A stretch of DNA of 64,000 nucleotides from Defluviitaleaceae bacterium (GTDB lineage: Bacteria > Bacillota > Clostridia > Lachnospirales > WQUN01), in assembly GCA_009787785.1 (NCBI GenBank), contig WQSR01000002.1, positions 31,512 to 95,511 on the forward strand, written 5' to 3'. The notes beneath the pieces are model-generated. The model worked only from the letters and a program-made list of their open reading frames with translations. It did no database searches and was not told the origin of the DNA. Below are positions 1-8,008 of the stretch, piece after piece. The translations under genes were made by a program, and so were the position numbers. How positions within the stretch are numbered: the first letter of the stretch is position 1; each line of letters starts with the position of its first letter.

Positions 1-87
1 CCATCCATGCGCTGAAATTTCCCGCGGAACGCTTGCGCCCGGAGGGCGTACCAGTGACGCGGGAAGATTTCAGCTTGCATGGGATGG
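1..87. repeat. Long imperfect inverted repeat at window edge
   Basis: Bases 1-26 pair with 58-87. The arms share the blocks CCATCC, ATGC, GCTGAAAT and TTCCCGCG with a few bulged bases. The spacer carries a small GCCC/GGGC hairpin. The left arm starts at the first base, so the element may continue outside the window. It resembles the other long inverted repeats here in its architecture, but I could not match its core to theirs with certainty. No coding capacity was seen between it and the amylase-family gene ending at 203. Confidence 0.6.
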
Positions 88-202
88 CGCATTGCGCCGC
101 GCCGCAGTCGGCCCGTTTAGGGGGATTTTGCGCAATCGCTCCGTCAGAACTTCCCCCCGGTGACAGTATACGAGTTATATACGCCCCGGAGGGGGCGAAT
201 GC

Positions 203-1936
203 CTACACCACCGCGCAAGTCTTGGGGGGTAGGCGGTTTGTGCCGTCCTCCTGGGTGGCGAGGAGGGGCTTGTGCTTTAACCGGATGGGTTCTTCTCCCG
301 CGTTGTAAAGAATCCCCAGGGCTTCGGGGCCTTTGCCAAGCTTCCACCGGCAGAGGCCCTTTTTGCGTGTGTAGGCGATGTCCGCGCCTTGGATGAGGGC
401 GTTGTGGGTTTTCCGCAGGGCGATGAGGCGGGTAAAAAAATGCATAAGGCTTTTGTCCTGCCGTGCCGCGTCCCACACCATGGGGGCGCGGGAGCCGGGG
501 TCACCGTCCCCCGCCATGCCCACCTCCGTGCCATAATACAGGCTGGGCGCGCCCTTCATCAGGTACATGAACAGGAAGGCGTTTTTCATGGCGGTCTTGT
601 CGCCATCTGCCTGGGTGAGGGCGCGTACGGTATCGTGGGAATCCATCAAATTGAAGCGGATTGTATTGTGCAAATCGGATAATTGCCCCAGTTTGGCGAA
701 CAGTTTCTGTGTGAACACATCGGGGGAAATGCTTTGGGTGAAGAATAAATCCCGCAAAATGTGAGCAAGGGGATAGTTCATCACCGCGTCGAAATACCCG
801 TTGTTGAGCCATTTTGACGGGTCGTGCCACACCTCGCCCACCAGGTAGAAGTCGGGCTTGGCCGCGTCTACCGCCGCCCGCAGTTCCCGCCAGAAGTCAA
901 AGGAAACCTCGTCGGACACATCCAGCCGCCAGCCGTCGATGTCGCATTCCTTTATCCAGTACACCGCCGAGTCGATGAGATGCTTCCGCGCCCCGGGGTG
1001 TTCCGTGTTCCATTTGGGCATGTTGGCCACATGAGCGAAGGTGTCGTAATTCAGGGCTTCCCGGGTGGGGTAATCCTTGCGCACCGGGAAGCTGTGGATG
1101 TGAAAATAATCCCGGTACTTTGACTTTTCCTGCTTTTTCAGCACATCCTGCCAGAAGGGGTGCGCGCCGCCAATATGATTGAACACCGCGTCCAGCATGA
1201 TTTTCATGCCCTTCGCGTGGGCTTTTTTCACCAGCTCCTTCAAGTCCGCCGTGGAGCCGAAATGGGGGTCGATGGCGAAATAATCCTGCACATCGTACTT
1301 GTGGTTGGAGGGGGAATGGAAAATGGGGGTGAGGTAAATCCCGGTGACGCCCAGAGCATGTAAATAGGGCAGTTGCTTGATAATCCCGCGCAAATCGCCG
1401 CCGAAGAAGTTCTTCCCCTTGGGCGTCCCCTTCAGCCAGTCCCCGATTTCAGGCGGCGAAAGGGCAGGTTCGCCATTACAAAACCGCTCGGGGAAAATCT
1501 GATACCAGCAGGTTTGCGCCGCCCAGGCCGGGGCCCTCGGCGCGTCGATTTCATGGACGAAGGGGAAGAAAAAATGGCCAAGGGCGTCTCCCCTCCCCTC
1601 TCCGTTTTCGTCGAAAGTAATCTCCTCCCCCTTGTGGGTGGTGAGGAGGAAGCTATATTTCATGCGCTTTGCCTTGGTTGGGGTGAGGGCGGCGCGCCAG
1701 TGGATGACCGCCTTGGCGGTATATTGGGGATGCATGGGGGCCTCTTCGGTAAACCACTCCCAAATAGCGTTGCCCCTTTCGTCCTTGCGCCCGGTTTTTT
1801 CCCAGTAGAAGGGGTCGCCGTAGACCACCCTCGCGGCGGTGATATTGCCCGGCGTGATGAGGGTGAGGATAATTTTGCCCAGGGCGGTGTCATAGTAGCT
1901 GTAGGGCAGTTGGGATTGATGGAGCATGGTTTTCAT
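203..1936 (-). CDS. Neopullulanase/cyclomaltodextrinase-type alpha-glycosidase (GH13_20)
   Basis: A 577-residue glycoside hydrolase that should hydrolyse imported maltodextrins, cyclodextrins or pullulan fragments in the cytoplasm; there is no signal peptide. A beta-rich N-terminal domain (about 1-130) precedes the GH13 barrel. The catalytic residues are visible: nucleophile Asp339 in GWRLDV, acid/base Glu368 in LVGEVW and stabiliser Asp435 in MDSHD. The MPKW stretch near 306 is the region-V form typical of the neopullulanase subfamily. Its start overlaps the stop of the upstream AmyE-like amylase gene by four bases, so the two are co-transcribed. Extracellular amylase followed by an intracellular maltodextrinase is a coherent pathway. 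The exact choice among neopullulanase, maltogenic amylase and cyclomaltodextrinase cannot be made from sequence alone. Confidence 0.9.
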   Translation of the reverse strand: MKTMLHQSQLPYSYYDTALGKIILTLITPGNITAARVVYGDPFYWEKTGRKDERGNAIWEWFTEEAPMHPQYTAKAVIHWRAALTPTKAKRMKYSFLLTTHKGEEITFDENGEGRGDALGHFFFPFVHEIDAPRAPAWAAQTCWYQIFPERFCNGEPALSPPEIGDWLKGTPKGKNFFGGDLRGIIKQLPYLHALGVTGIYLTPIFHSPSNHKYDVQDYFAIDPHFGSTADLKELVKKAHAKGMKIMLDAVFNHIGGAHPFWQDVLKKQEKSKYRDYFHIHSFPVRKDYPTREALNYDTFAHVANMPKWNTEHPGARKHLIDSAVYWIKECDIDGWRLDVSDEVSFDFWRELRAAVDAAKPDFYLVGEVWHDPSKWLNNGYFDAVMNYPLAHILRDLFFTQSISPDVFTQKLFAKLGQLSDLHNTIRFNLMDSHDTVRALTQADGDKTAMKNAFLFMYLMKGAPSLYYGTEVGMAGDGDPGSRAPMVWDAARQDKSLMHFFTRLIALRKTHNALIQGADIAYTRKKGLCRWKLGKGPEALGILYNAGEEPIRLKHKPLLATQEDGTNRLPPKTCAVV

Positions 1937-4233
1937 CCCTCAATCACCACCGCGCCGCCGATTTCCACCCCGTCGCCGACTTGGAAGACCCGTGTGCTTT
2001 GGGCAATGGTCAGGTACGGCACCGTCTGTTCACCCCCACCGAAATTGTTGAAAATCAGCGTCACGGGCACATCTGTGTCCTCGGGAAGGTAGAACACCCA
2101 GGCATAGCCCTCGCCGTCTGCGCGGGGCAGCCATGCCATTTCCGGGCCGGGCCAGCCCTCGTGGAAGACATCGCCCCGGTCGTTCCAGGCCCAGACGCCC
2201 GCCCGTTCCCAGGGGTTCGTGTTGCGCACGTATTCCACACGGATTTGGCGCGTGGGCTGTTCTTCCTCCTTGATAAAGGAAGCCGCCCTGATGCGGTGAT
2301 GCTCGGAGCCCATTGCATCCACGCTGATAAGATGCATGTGAAAAACATCCCCCACCGCCGCCCCGGCACCGATGCGCAGGGTATCGCCATGGTTAAAGTC
2401 GGTTTCAAGAATGAGGGTATCATTTTGGAAAAGGCTTACCCGGTTGCTGTCCATGTACTTGGCGATGAGGGTGATTTCCACCCCCGCCGGGTCGGAAAAA
2501 CGGACATCCCGGCTGGGGGGATACACCGCCGTAATGGGGCGCGGGATGAGCGGGACGGCATCGGCAGGGGCCTTGCGCAACACCAGCACACCCCGGGGCG
2601 GTATGTGCATCAGGTTTGAAAAGGATACCCCGGTAAGCCAGCCGTCAGCCACGGTGAAGACTAATTCCGTTATCTGGCATTGGTATGTGCCGTCCACCAT
2701 TTCCACGGGGAACAGCACCTGGGGCAGGGTTTCCGTTGCCGGCTGGGAGGGAATCTGCACCGGCGCGTCCCCCACATTTGCCAGCACCGCGCCGGTCTTC
2801 GCTCCCGCCGGGCCGCGCTGGATGATGGCCACGTTTCCGTGGGTGCCGGTGGTCTCCGGGTAATTGCGGAAATCGTTGGCGAACCAGTTAATGGCCGCCA
2901 CTGCCGGGTCGCGGTACAGTAATTGATGCCCCCAGGCGTTGGCAAAGGAGCCGTCGGGCTGGGGAATAAACATGGTGCCGCTGTTGACAAAGCCCGGCCC
3001 CGGCCGCACGAAAAACAGGGGCGACGTCCCCTGCCGCGCCGCGATGAGAGCCCACCCCGCAATAATTTGCTCATCGGTCAGATGGCGGGACATCCCCGCG
3101 TTGCCATATTGGTCGTGGGATTCCACCCAGGGCACCACGCCCTCGGCGAAGCCCAGATGTCCGCCCAAATCCACGGCGCGAAATGCCGGGCCAAAAACCG
3201 AATCCCCATGGTCGCGGGGATTGCCATAGACATGGAAATGGGGGGAGTTCCAGCCAAACTCCCCGTCACGCAAGAAGCCCAGGCTCACCGAGTTTAATAT
3301 ATGCCGGGAGAAGGCATAGGGCGAAATCATAAATTGCGAAAGCTCGTACAGTCCGTGGAGATAATGGTTGGCGCGGTACCCCGAGCCCAGGGTTTCTCCG
3401 TACTGGAAGGGAATCCGCCCCAGCTCGCGCACCCTTTCGTCCACAAAGGTCGAAATCACCGGCCAGAAATCGCTGGCGATATCCGGCGGGTCATTGGGCA
3501 GCTCGATATGATGAGCCGCGTCAAAGCGGAAGCCGCTGGCCCCCGCCGTGATAATCTCATCCAAGAAGGCCATATACAAAGCCTGAAACTCTGGCCGTGC
3601 GGTATAAAAATCCCAAAGCCCCAGCAAATTACTGCGCACGAAGCTACGCCGGTCGCCAAAGTCCATGGGCCGTATCCAGGGATTATCCGCGGCGGCATCC
3701 CCCTGCCGGGAGTGGAACAGCGACGGCTCGTGGTCACGCAAAGCGGGGTCGATGTGGTGCCAATAGGCCGTGGTATGGTTGGGTATGGCGTCCACGATAA
3801 TGAAAATCCCATGGGCCGCCGCTTCCCGGGTGAGGGTCTCAAATTCCGCTTTCGTGCCCAGGTAATTCCCGATGGCGAAACGCGTGGGCTGGTACAAATC
3901 GTACCACCGCCCGAAGTTCCCCCGGCTCCCCGGCTCGCGAATCAACGCCGCGCCAATAGGCGAGGTTTGCACCACCCCAAAGCCCGCCCGGGCAATGTAG
4001 GGCAGTTGGTTGGTAATCTCCACGAAGGACATATTCCACGCGTGGAGGATATTGCCGCCGTGGGGCGTTTCCGGCAAATTGTAGGGGTTGGCGAAGCGCA
4101 ACTCCCCCGGTTGCAAGGGCGGCTCCATACGCGCCCGCTGTACCAAAAATACCGTCACCGCCGCTACATTGATGGCCAGCACCGCAAATAAAGCCACCAG
4201 CACCCATTTCCTTACATCTCCCATTTTCATCAC
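1933..4233 (-). CDS. Membrane-anchored alpha-amylase, AmyE type (GH13_28), with C-terminal starch-binding module
   Basis: A 766-residue amylase. Residues 9-31 form an uncleaved-looking signal anchor, so the enzyme acts outside the membrane on starch. The barrel closely follows Bacillus subtilis AmyE: nucleophile Asp238 in GFRFDAAHHIEL, acid/base Glu280 in FQYGE and Asp374 in WVESHD. A beta domain follows, and the last ~90 residues (WAWNDRGD, then the WPGPEM stretch) look like a CBM26 starch-binding module related to the modules of the surface protein at 14536-16503. The GTG start at 4233 overlaps the VapC stop codon (GTGATG); an in-frame ATG lies one codon later. No separate promoter fits between the toxin gene and this one, so it is probably transcribed with the toxin-antitoxin pair. 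Confidence 0.92.
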   Translation of the reverse strand: MMKMGDVRKWVLVALFAVLAINVAAVTVFLVQRARMEPPLQPGELRFANPYNLPETPHGGNILHAWNMSFVEITNQLPYIARAGFGVVQTSPIGAALIREPGSRGNFGRWYDLYQPTRFAIGNYLGTKAEFETLTREAAAHGIFIIVDAIPNHTTAYWHHIDPALRDHEPSLFHSRQGDAAADNPWIRPMDFGDRRSFVRSNLLGLWDFYTARPEFQALYMAFLDEIITAGASGFRFDAAHHIELPNDPPDIASDFWPVISTFVDERVRELGRIPFQYGETLGSGYRANHYLHGLYELSQFMISPYAFSRHILNSVSLGFLRDGEFGWNSPHFHVYGNPRDHGDSVFGPAFRAVDLGGHLGFAEGVVPWVESHDQYGNAGMSRHLTDEQIIAGWALIAARQGTSPLFFVRPGPGFVNSGTMFIPQPDGSFANAWGHQLLYRDPAVAAINWFANDFRNYPETTGTHGNVAIIQRGPAGAKTGAVLANVGDAPVQIPSQPATETLPQVLFPVEMVDGTYQCQITELVFTVADGWLTGVSFSNLMHIPPRGVLVLRKAPADAVPLIPRPITAVYPPSRDVRFSDPAGVEITLIAKYMDSNRVSLFQNDTLILETDFNHGDTLRIGAGAAVGDVFHMHLISVDAMGSEHHRIRAASFIKEEEQPTRQIRVEYVRNTNPWERAGVWAWNDRGDVFHEGWPGPEMAWLPRADGEGYAWVFYLPEDTDVPVTLIFNNFGGGEQTVPYLTIAQSTRVFQVGDGVEIGGAVVIEG

Positions 4234-4646
4234 CTATCCGATAATGGATTTACAATTTCAAGTGTACCCGCCACAATTTGCCCCTCTTGCATATCCTCGC
4301 TCGCCAGCATCGTACAGCCATTGTGCAGTGCCGTAGCGATAATTAAACTGTCATAAAAGACATACCCATACCGCTTATATATTTCCACTGCGGCAAGGAT
4401 GAGGGCGGCCTCTTCGTTTACAACCGTTGCCACCTCGGAAATTTCATGCACTATCTTGCCAATGGCTTTGGGCTTCACCTGGGACTTTTTCAACAAGACA
4501 TAAGTAAATTCCTTTAGCACCTGCGTTGAAATAACACAGGGGCGTTCATCCAAAAATGCCAATGCCTTCTCCCGCTTCACAGGCTCGTCTGCCGTAAACG
4601 CATACACCAAAATATTCGTGTCAATAAATGCCTTCGCCCCGTGCAT
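4230..4646 (-). CDS. PIN-domain toxin, VapC-like
   Basis: A 138-residue PIN-fold ribonuclease. The acidic active-site set is visible: Asp in FIDTN near residue 9, Glu in LKEFTY, Asp in FYDSLI and a late Asp in ASEDM. VapC toxins cleave RNA and are held in check by the product of the adjacent antitoxin gene, which here overlaps this gene by 26 bases. The start ATG at 4646 was preferred over the longer in-frame start at 4664 because the family begins shortly before the DTN motif. Its stop overlaps the start of the amylase gene, which is unusual: the toxin sits inside a catabolic operon. Confidence 0.88.
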   Translation of the reverse strand: MHGAKAFIDTNILVYAFTADEPVKREKALAFLDERPCVISTQVLKEFTYVLLKKSQVKPKAIGKIVHEISEVATVVNEEAALILAAVEIYKRYGYVFYDSLIIATALHNGCTMLASEDMQEGQIVAGTLEIVNPLSDR

Positions 4647-4860
4647 TGGCTTCCTCCCTGTCAAATTTCCAATCCTTTGTACTAACCAAGGGCTTCGCGA
4701 TATCGCTGAAATTCTTTTTCACCTTTTTCTGCAAGGTTATGCCGCCCTCAAAAACACTGATTTCCACATGGTCCTCCAGGCGCAAATTGCTACGCTCCAT
4801 CGCTTCCTTGGGTATCCTTATCCCGGTGCTGTTTCCCCAGCGTTTGATGGTTGCTGTCAT
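4621..4860 (-). CDS. AbrB/MazE-type antitoxin
   Basis: A 79-residue protein with an N-terminal swapped-hairpin AbrB/MazE DNA-binding domain (IKRWGNSTGIRIPKEAM) and a charged C-terminal tail that should bind and mask the PIN toxin. The start at 4860 has a strong AGGAGGT ribosome site; the open frame extends further upstream through the promoter, so the longer version was rejected. MazE-fold antitoxins usually repress their own promoter, and a perfect palindrome covers the -10 box upstream. Because the amylase genes follow without a gap, this antitoxin may also control starch-enzyme expression; that last point is inference. Confidence 0.88.
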   Translation of the reverse strand: MTATIKRWGNSTGIRIPKEAMERSNLRLEDHVEISVFEGGITLQKKVKKNFSDIAKPLVSTKDWKFDREEANARGEGIY

Positions 4861-4876
4861 GGTGCCACACCTCCTA

Positions 4877-4890
4877 CGTATAATTATACG
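4877..4890. promoter_or_regulatory. Palindromic operator candidate over the toxin-antitoxin promoter
   Basis: CGTATAATTATACG is a perfect 14-base palindrome that covers the -10 box of the minus-strand promoter upstream of the MazE-like antitoxin. This is the usual place for autoregulation by a MazE/AbrB antitoxin. Confidence 0.6.
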
Positions 4891-4912
4891 CCGCGTATAT
4901 ACATGTGCGCAA
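4883..4912 (-). promoter_or_regulatory. Promoter of the toxin-antitoxin/amylase operon
   Basis: Minus-strand TTGCGC (4912-4907), 18-base spacer, TATAAT (4888-4883), ending 22 bases before the antitoxin start. No other promoter was found before the amylase and neopullulanase genes. Confidence 0.6.
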
Positions 4913-5004
4913 GCACGAATCGGCTCCAAAAGACGCAATTGCCATTTTTTGTTCTGTTCCCATTATAGGATTTTCAAACCTTTGTATCAATAGAAGGTGC
5001 GTAT

Positions 5005-5055
5005 GAACAACCGGACAAATTCTCAGACATTTTCTGAACAAATGTCCGGTTGTTC
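5005..5055. repeat. 13-base inverted repeat in the 4861-5157 intergenic region
   Basis: GAACAACCGGACA (5005-5017) is matched by its exact reverse complement at 5043-5055. It could be a hairpin, a protein-binding site or the edge of an acquired segment. The rest of the roughly 300 bases between 4861 and 5157 shows only the antitoxin promoter. Confidence 0.5.
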
Positions 5056-5157
5056 GCCCGTCCCCAGTGGACGGCACACCCCAACGGCAAAACAGCGTTC
5101 GCAGGATTGGGAATTGTAGCCACCCATTTTCATTTCCGCAGGGCAAGATTATGATAT

Positions 5158-5424
5158 AATGCCCTTGCGGACGACACTGCTACTTCCAAGGAATACGACA
5201 ACGCAATGTTTGCCGAACTTAAAAGGTTATACCCCAACCACCGCATAGCTGTTTCAATAGAATCTGAAAATGAAAACGCCGATAATGCCGAGCAAAGCAT
5301 AAGAGAAAAGCAGTTTTATGAAAAAAGTTGTTTTAGCGAAACAGGCTATTTTGTGAAACGAAAAGCAGACTCATTTGAGATAATGATAATCGGAAAAGAT
5401 AGAACAGCAAGGGGGGAACTCAAA
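5158..5424 (+). pseudogene. C-terminal remnant of a GNAT-type acetyltransferase
   Basis: The frame read from just after a stop at 5152-5154 gives LADDTATSKEYDNAMF and then an ...AETGYF-like ...SETGYFVKRK segment, resembling the last third of small GNAT acetyltransferases. The N-terminal acetyl-CoA-binding part is missing. The frame runs directly into the DUF3788 gene, so a naive call from the ATG at 5206 would produce a false fusion. The match to GNAT is from memory of the family and is not strong. Confidence 0.5.
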
Positions 5425-5940
5425 ATGGATAGACCTATCAAGTCATATGATGAAGTTAAAGCAATATTGGGTACTGCAAGCCCTGCATGGGAAAAACTTA
5501 CTGGTTTAATTCGTTTCCATTATGTGATAGATGAAATTTGGCAAGCGGGAAATCCAAACCATAAACATTATAATAATTTGTATTTCAAACGTGGTGGCAA
5601 AACGCTTGTAACGCTTGCTATTCGTGAGGGATATTTCATTGTTTCCGTTGTGCTTGGTAAAGACGAACGAGCAAAATTTGAAGAACAGAGAAAATCCTTT
5701 GGTGAAGAAATCAACAAGGAATATGACACAACCGAAATATACCATGATGGCAAATGGCTAGGCTTTGATATATATGGTGATTCATTAATTGATGATGTTT
5801 TTCGCCTACTTCAAATCAAGCGTAAGCCCAATCGTAAAACTTTGCCGGATGATATGGGAAAATGCGGCTGTCTTGATATAGGTCTATCGCACGATGATAT
5901 TACGAATTACCTCATACTAATGGGCGAGAAATATGAGTGA
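5425..5940 (+). CDS. DUF3788 family protein
   Basis: A 171-residue protein resembling the DUF3788 family (W.LT.LIRFHYVIDE, then FKRGGKTLVTLAIREGYF and VSVVLGKDERAKF). The family function is unknown. The start ATG at 5425 has a GGGGGGAA ribosome site and begins where the family begins; the open frame extends upstream into the acetyltransferase remnant. The stop lies a few bases into the ABC ATPase reading frame, so the two may be translated together, although the best ATPase start is 14 bases downstream. Base composition is AT-rich compared with the starch genes on both sides. Confidence 0.7.
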   Translation: MDRPIKSYDEVKAILGTASPAWEKLTGLIRFHYVIDEIWQAGNPNHKHYNNLYFKRGGKTLVTLAIREGYFIVSVVLGKDERAKFEEQRKSFGEEINKEYDTTEIYHDGKWLGFDIYGDSLIDDVFRLLQIKRKPNRKTLPDDMGKCGCLDIGLSHDDITNYLILMGEKYE

Positions 5941-5953
5941 ACGGGGGAACAAC

Positions 5954-6724
5954 GTGTCAATTTTGGCAAAAGTAAATAACCTAAGCGTACAATACGGTAC
6001 AAACATTGCCGTCAATAAAATATCTTTTGATGTGAGCGCAGGGGAAATCGTAGCCGTAATCGGTTCAAATGGTAGCGGTAAGACTTCCTCAATGGAGTGT
6101 TTGGGGGGCTTGCGAAACCCAAGTGATGGCACTATCGCCGTCTTTGACAAAGACCCCCAAACAGACCGAAAGGAAATTTATAAGCAATTAGGCGTACAGT
6201 TGCAAGAATCTGCCTACCCCGAAAAAATAAAGGTTGGCGAGATATGCGATTGGTTTTCGTCTTTTTATGAAAACCCTGCCGATTATGAAAAACTCCTAGC
6301 CCAATTCGGACTTGCGGATAAGAAAAAAAGTTATACAAACAAGTTATCGGGCGGGCAAAAGCAACGACTTTCCATTTTGCTTGCTATGCTAGGCCGCCCC
6401 AAGTTGCTGATATTGGACGAATTAACCACAGGACTAGACCCTGAAGCGCGACGCAGTATTTGGGAAATATTGAAGGTTATCAAAAGCGGCGGCATTGGGA
6501 TATTACTTGTTTCCCACTACATGGACGAGGTAGAGAACCTAGCCGACAGGATTATCTTCATGCAAAACGGAAAAATCACCTTTACAGGAACGCTTGCAGC
6601 ATTGCGAAACTTCGCCCAAGAAAATTTACACGCGGATAAGTGGAGCGAGCGCATGAGTTTAGAGGACATTTACCTAGCCTTTGCACCACAGCAAAAAACC
6701 GTAGATTTGGGGGAATTGATGTGA
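5954..6724 (+). CDS. ABC transporter ATP-binding protein
   Basis: Cytosolic ATPase subunit of a two-gene ABC-2-type exporter. Walker A is GSNGSGKTSS, the signature is LSGGQKQR, Walker B is LLILDELTTGLD and the switch His is in LLVSHYMDE. The GTG at 5954 follows a well-spaced GGGGGAACAAC and begins VSILAKVNNLSV; an ATG at 5933 is the alternative start with a weaker ribosome site. The gene overlaps the permease start by four bases (ATGTGA), which argues for a single complex. The substrate is unknown; this family exports drugs, peptides or lipids. Confidence 0.88.
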   Translation: MSILAKVNNLSVQYGTNIAVNKISFDVSAGEIVAVIGSNGSGKTSSMECLGGLRNPSDGTIAVFDKDPQTDRKEIYKQLGVQLQESAYPEKIKVGEICDWFSSFYENPADYEKLLAQFGLADKKKSYTNKLSGGQKQRLSILLAMLGRPKLLILDELTTGLDPEARRSIWEILKVIKSGGIGILLVSHYMDEVENLADRIIFMQNGKITFTGTLAALRNFAQENLHADKWSERMSLEDIYLAFAPQQKTVDLGELM

Positions 6725-7482
6725 TTGCAAAATCATTTTTCAAGACAATGCAAATGATTGTAAAACTCTATATCAGAGATTTTGCGAGCCCTTTTTTCTC
6801 TGTTGCGTTTCCCCTTGGCTCGATACTGCTTTTTGGTAGTATTTTTGGTAACGAGCCCAACGAGTTATTTAATTACCAACACGGTTCAATGGATGCGATG
6901 ATTCCCGCTCTTGTGGGCATGGTTATTGCGGTAAATGGAATAATGACTTTGCCGTTGAACTTATCCGAATTTATGACAAACAAGGTGTATAAACGATTTG
7001 ACGCAACACCGATGGGCAAGGGCAACATCATTCTTGTGCAAGTTTTCGTCTATTTATTGGCGGCACTTTTAAGCACCGTTATTGTAATTGTCGCAGGACG
7101 TATCATTTATAACATCAACATAGTGGGTGATTGGTTTGTCATCATCCCCGCAATATTGCTGTCATGCGTGGCAATCTTTTCAATGGGCTTTTTTATTGCG
7201 GCGATATTCAAAAGCGGAAAGGTTGCACAAGTGGTAAGCTATATCGTGTACTTCTTAATGATTTTTATATCCGGTGCTACAGTACCATTGGAAATCATGC
7301 CCGATAATATCAGAACCTTTGCTAATATCCTACCGCTAACCCATGTGGTAAATCTGCTACAGGGTACATTCCACGGACAGGGTATAGGCGAACAAGTGAC
7401 GGCAATTTATATACTTGTTGGTATTGCCCTTGTTTGTGGCAGTATTGGCGCAATGATGTACAGACGTAGAAAGTGGGCGTAA
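6721..7482 (+). CDS. ABC-2 type transporter permease
   Basis: A 253-residue integral membrane protein with about six hydrophobic segments, including a pair near residues 25-45 and 60-80 and a cluster from 110 to 245. It has the GATVPLEIMPDNIR loop and LPLTHVV stretch typical of ABC-2 permeases of the DrrB/NodJ type. It starts with GTG at 6721, overlapping the ATPase stop by four bases. The longer in-frame start at 6640 would run inside the ATPase gene and was rejected. It forms the channel of the exporter with the preceding ATPase. Confidence 0.87.
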   Translation: MIAKSFFKTMQMIVKLYIRDFASPFFSVAFPLGSILLFGSIFGNEPNELFNYQHGSMDAMIPALVGMVIAVNGIMTLPLNLSEFMTNKVYKRFDATPMGKGNIILVQVFVYLLAALLSTVIVIVAGRIIYNINIVGDWFVIIPAILLSCVAIFSMGFFIAAIFKSGKVAQVVSYIVYFLMIFISGATVPLEIMPDNIRTFANILPLTHVVNLLQGTFHGQGIGEQVTAIYILVGIALVCGSIGAMMYRRRKWA

Positions 7483-7562
7483 GTTCTACTATTTTTAGGT
7501 GCGTTATGCCGTAGTGAACGGCAAGGATTTTATTATTTATATAATATGCGGGGGAAACAACG

Positions 7563-7985
7563 TTGGAAAAACTCATCTCAATTATTAAAGAAACGATAAT
7601 TTTATATTGCGTTATTTTTACTATCGCCACAATAGTAAACAGTGCTGGGTGGTTATGGTTTGGAATCGCTACAAACCCTGATGTGCACGAACACATCATG
7701 CTGAGAGCAATGATTGTTTTAGCGATTGCAGTAGGTGTAGTTATTATAAAAAAGGTTGCTTTTTTGGGTAATATGAAGCATTACATCATCACTTGTACCA
7801 TCGCTTTAGTTATTATGCTTGTGGTTATATGGGTGCTATCATCTGGCGAAGGGGCGCACCCCGATGCTTTTAGGGATTTGACAAGGAGCATTGTAGCTCC
7901 TTATGCCATAATTGCGGCAATTATAGGTATTGTAAGATTAAAACGGATAAAACGGAGTAAAAATAAAAACATTGTAGCGCGATAA
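7563..7985 (+). CDS. Small four-helix membrane protein, function unknown
   Basis: A 140-residue protein with four hydrophobic stretches (about 10-32, 45-64, 75-92 and 107-125) and a basic C-terminal tail (RLKRIKRSKNK). It starts with TTG at 7563 after a GGGGGAAA ribosome site very like that of the ABC ATPase. It lies 80 bases after the permease, with a five-base GCCGT/ACGGC hairpin between them, and is likely in the same operon. I do not recognise the family; small DUF3021-like membrane proteins next to ABC exporters are a possible comparison. Confidence 0.6.
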   Translation: MEKLISIIKETIILYCVIFTIATIVNSAGWLWFGIATNPDVHEHIMLRAMIVLAIAVGVVIIKKVAFLGNMKHYIITCTIALVIMLVVIWVLSSGEGAHPDAFRDLTRSIVAPYAIIAAIIGIVRLKRIKRSKNKNIVAR

Positions 7986-8008
7986 ATCGAAGTGACAGAT
8001 ACATTGTA

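Noticed and set aside
203-4233. Long plus-strand open frames opposite the amylase genes (for example 1373-2092 and 3301-4191)
   Set aside because: They are mirror frames of GC-rich coding DNA, have no ribosome sites and show no domain features.
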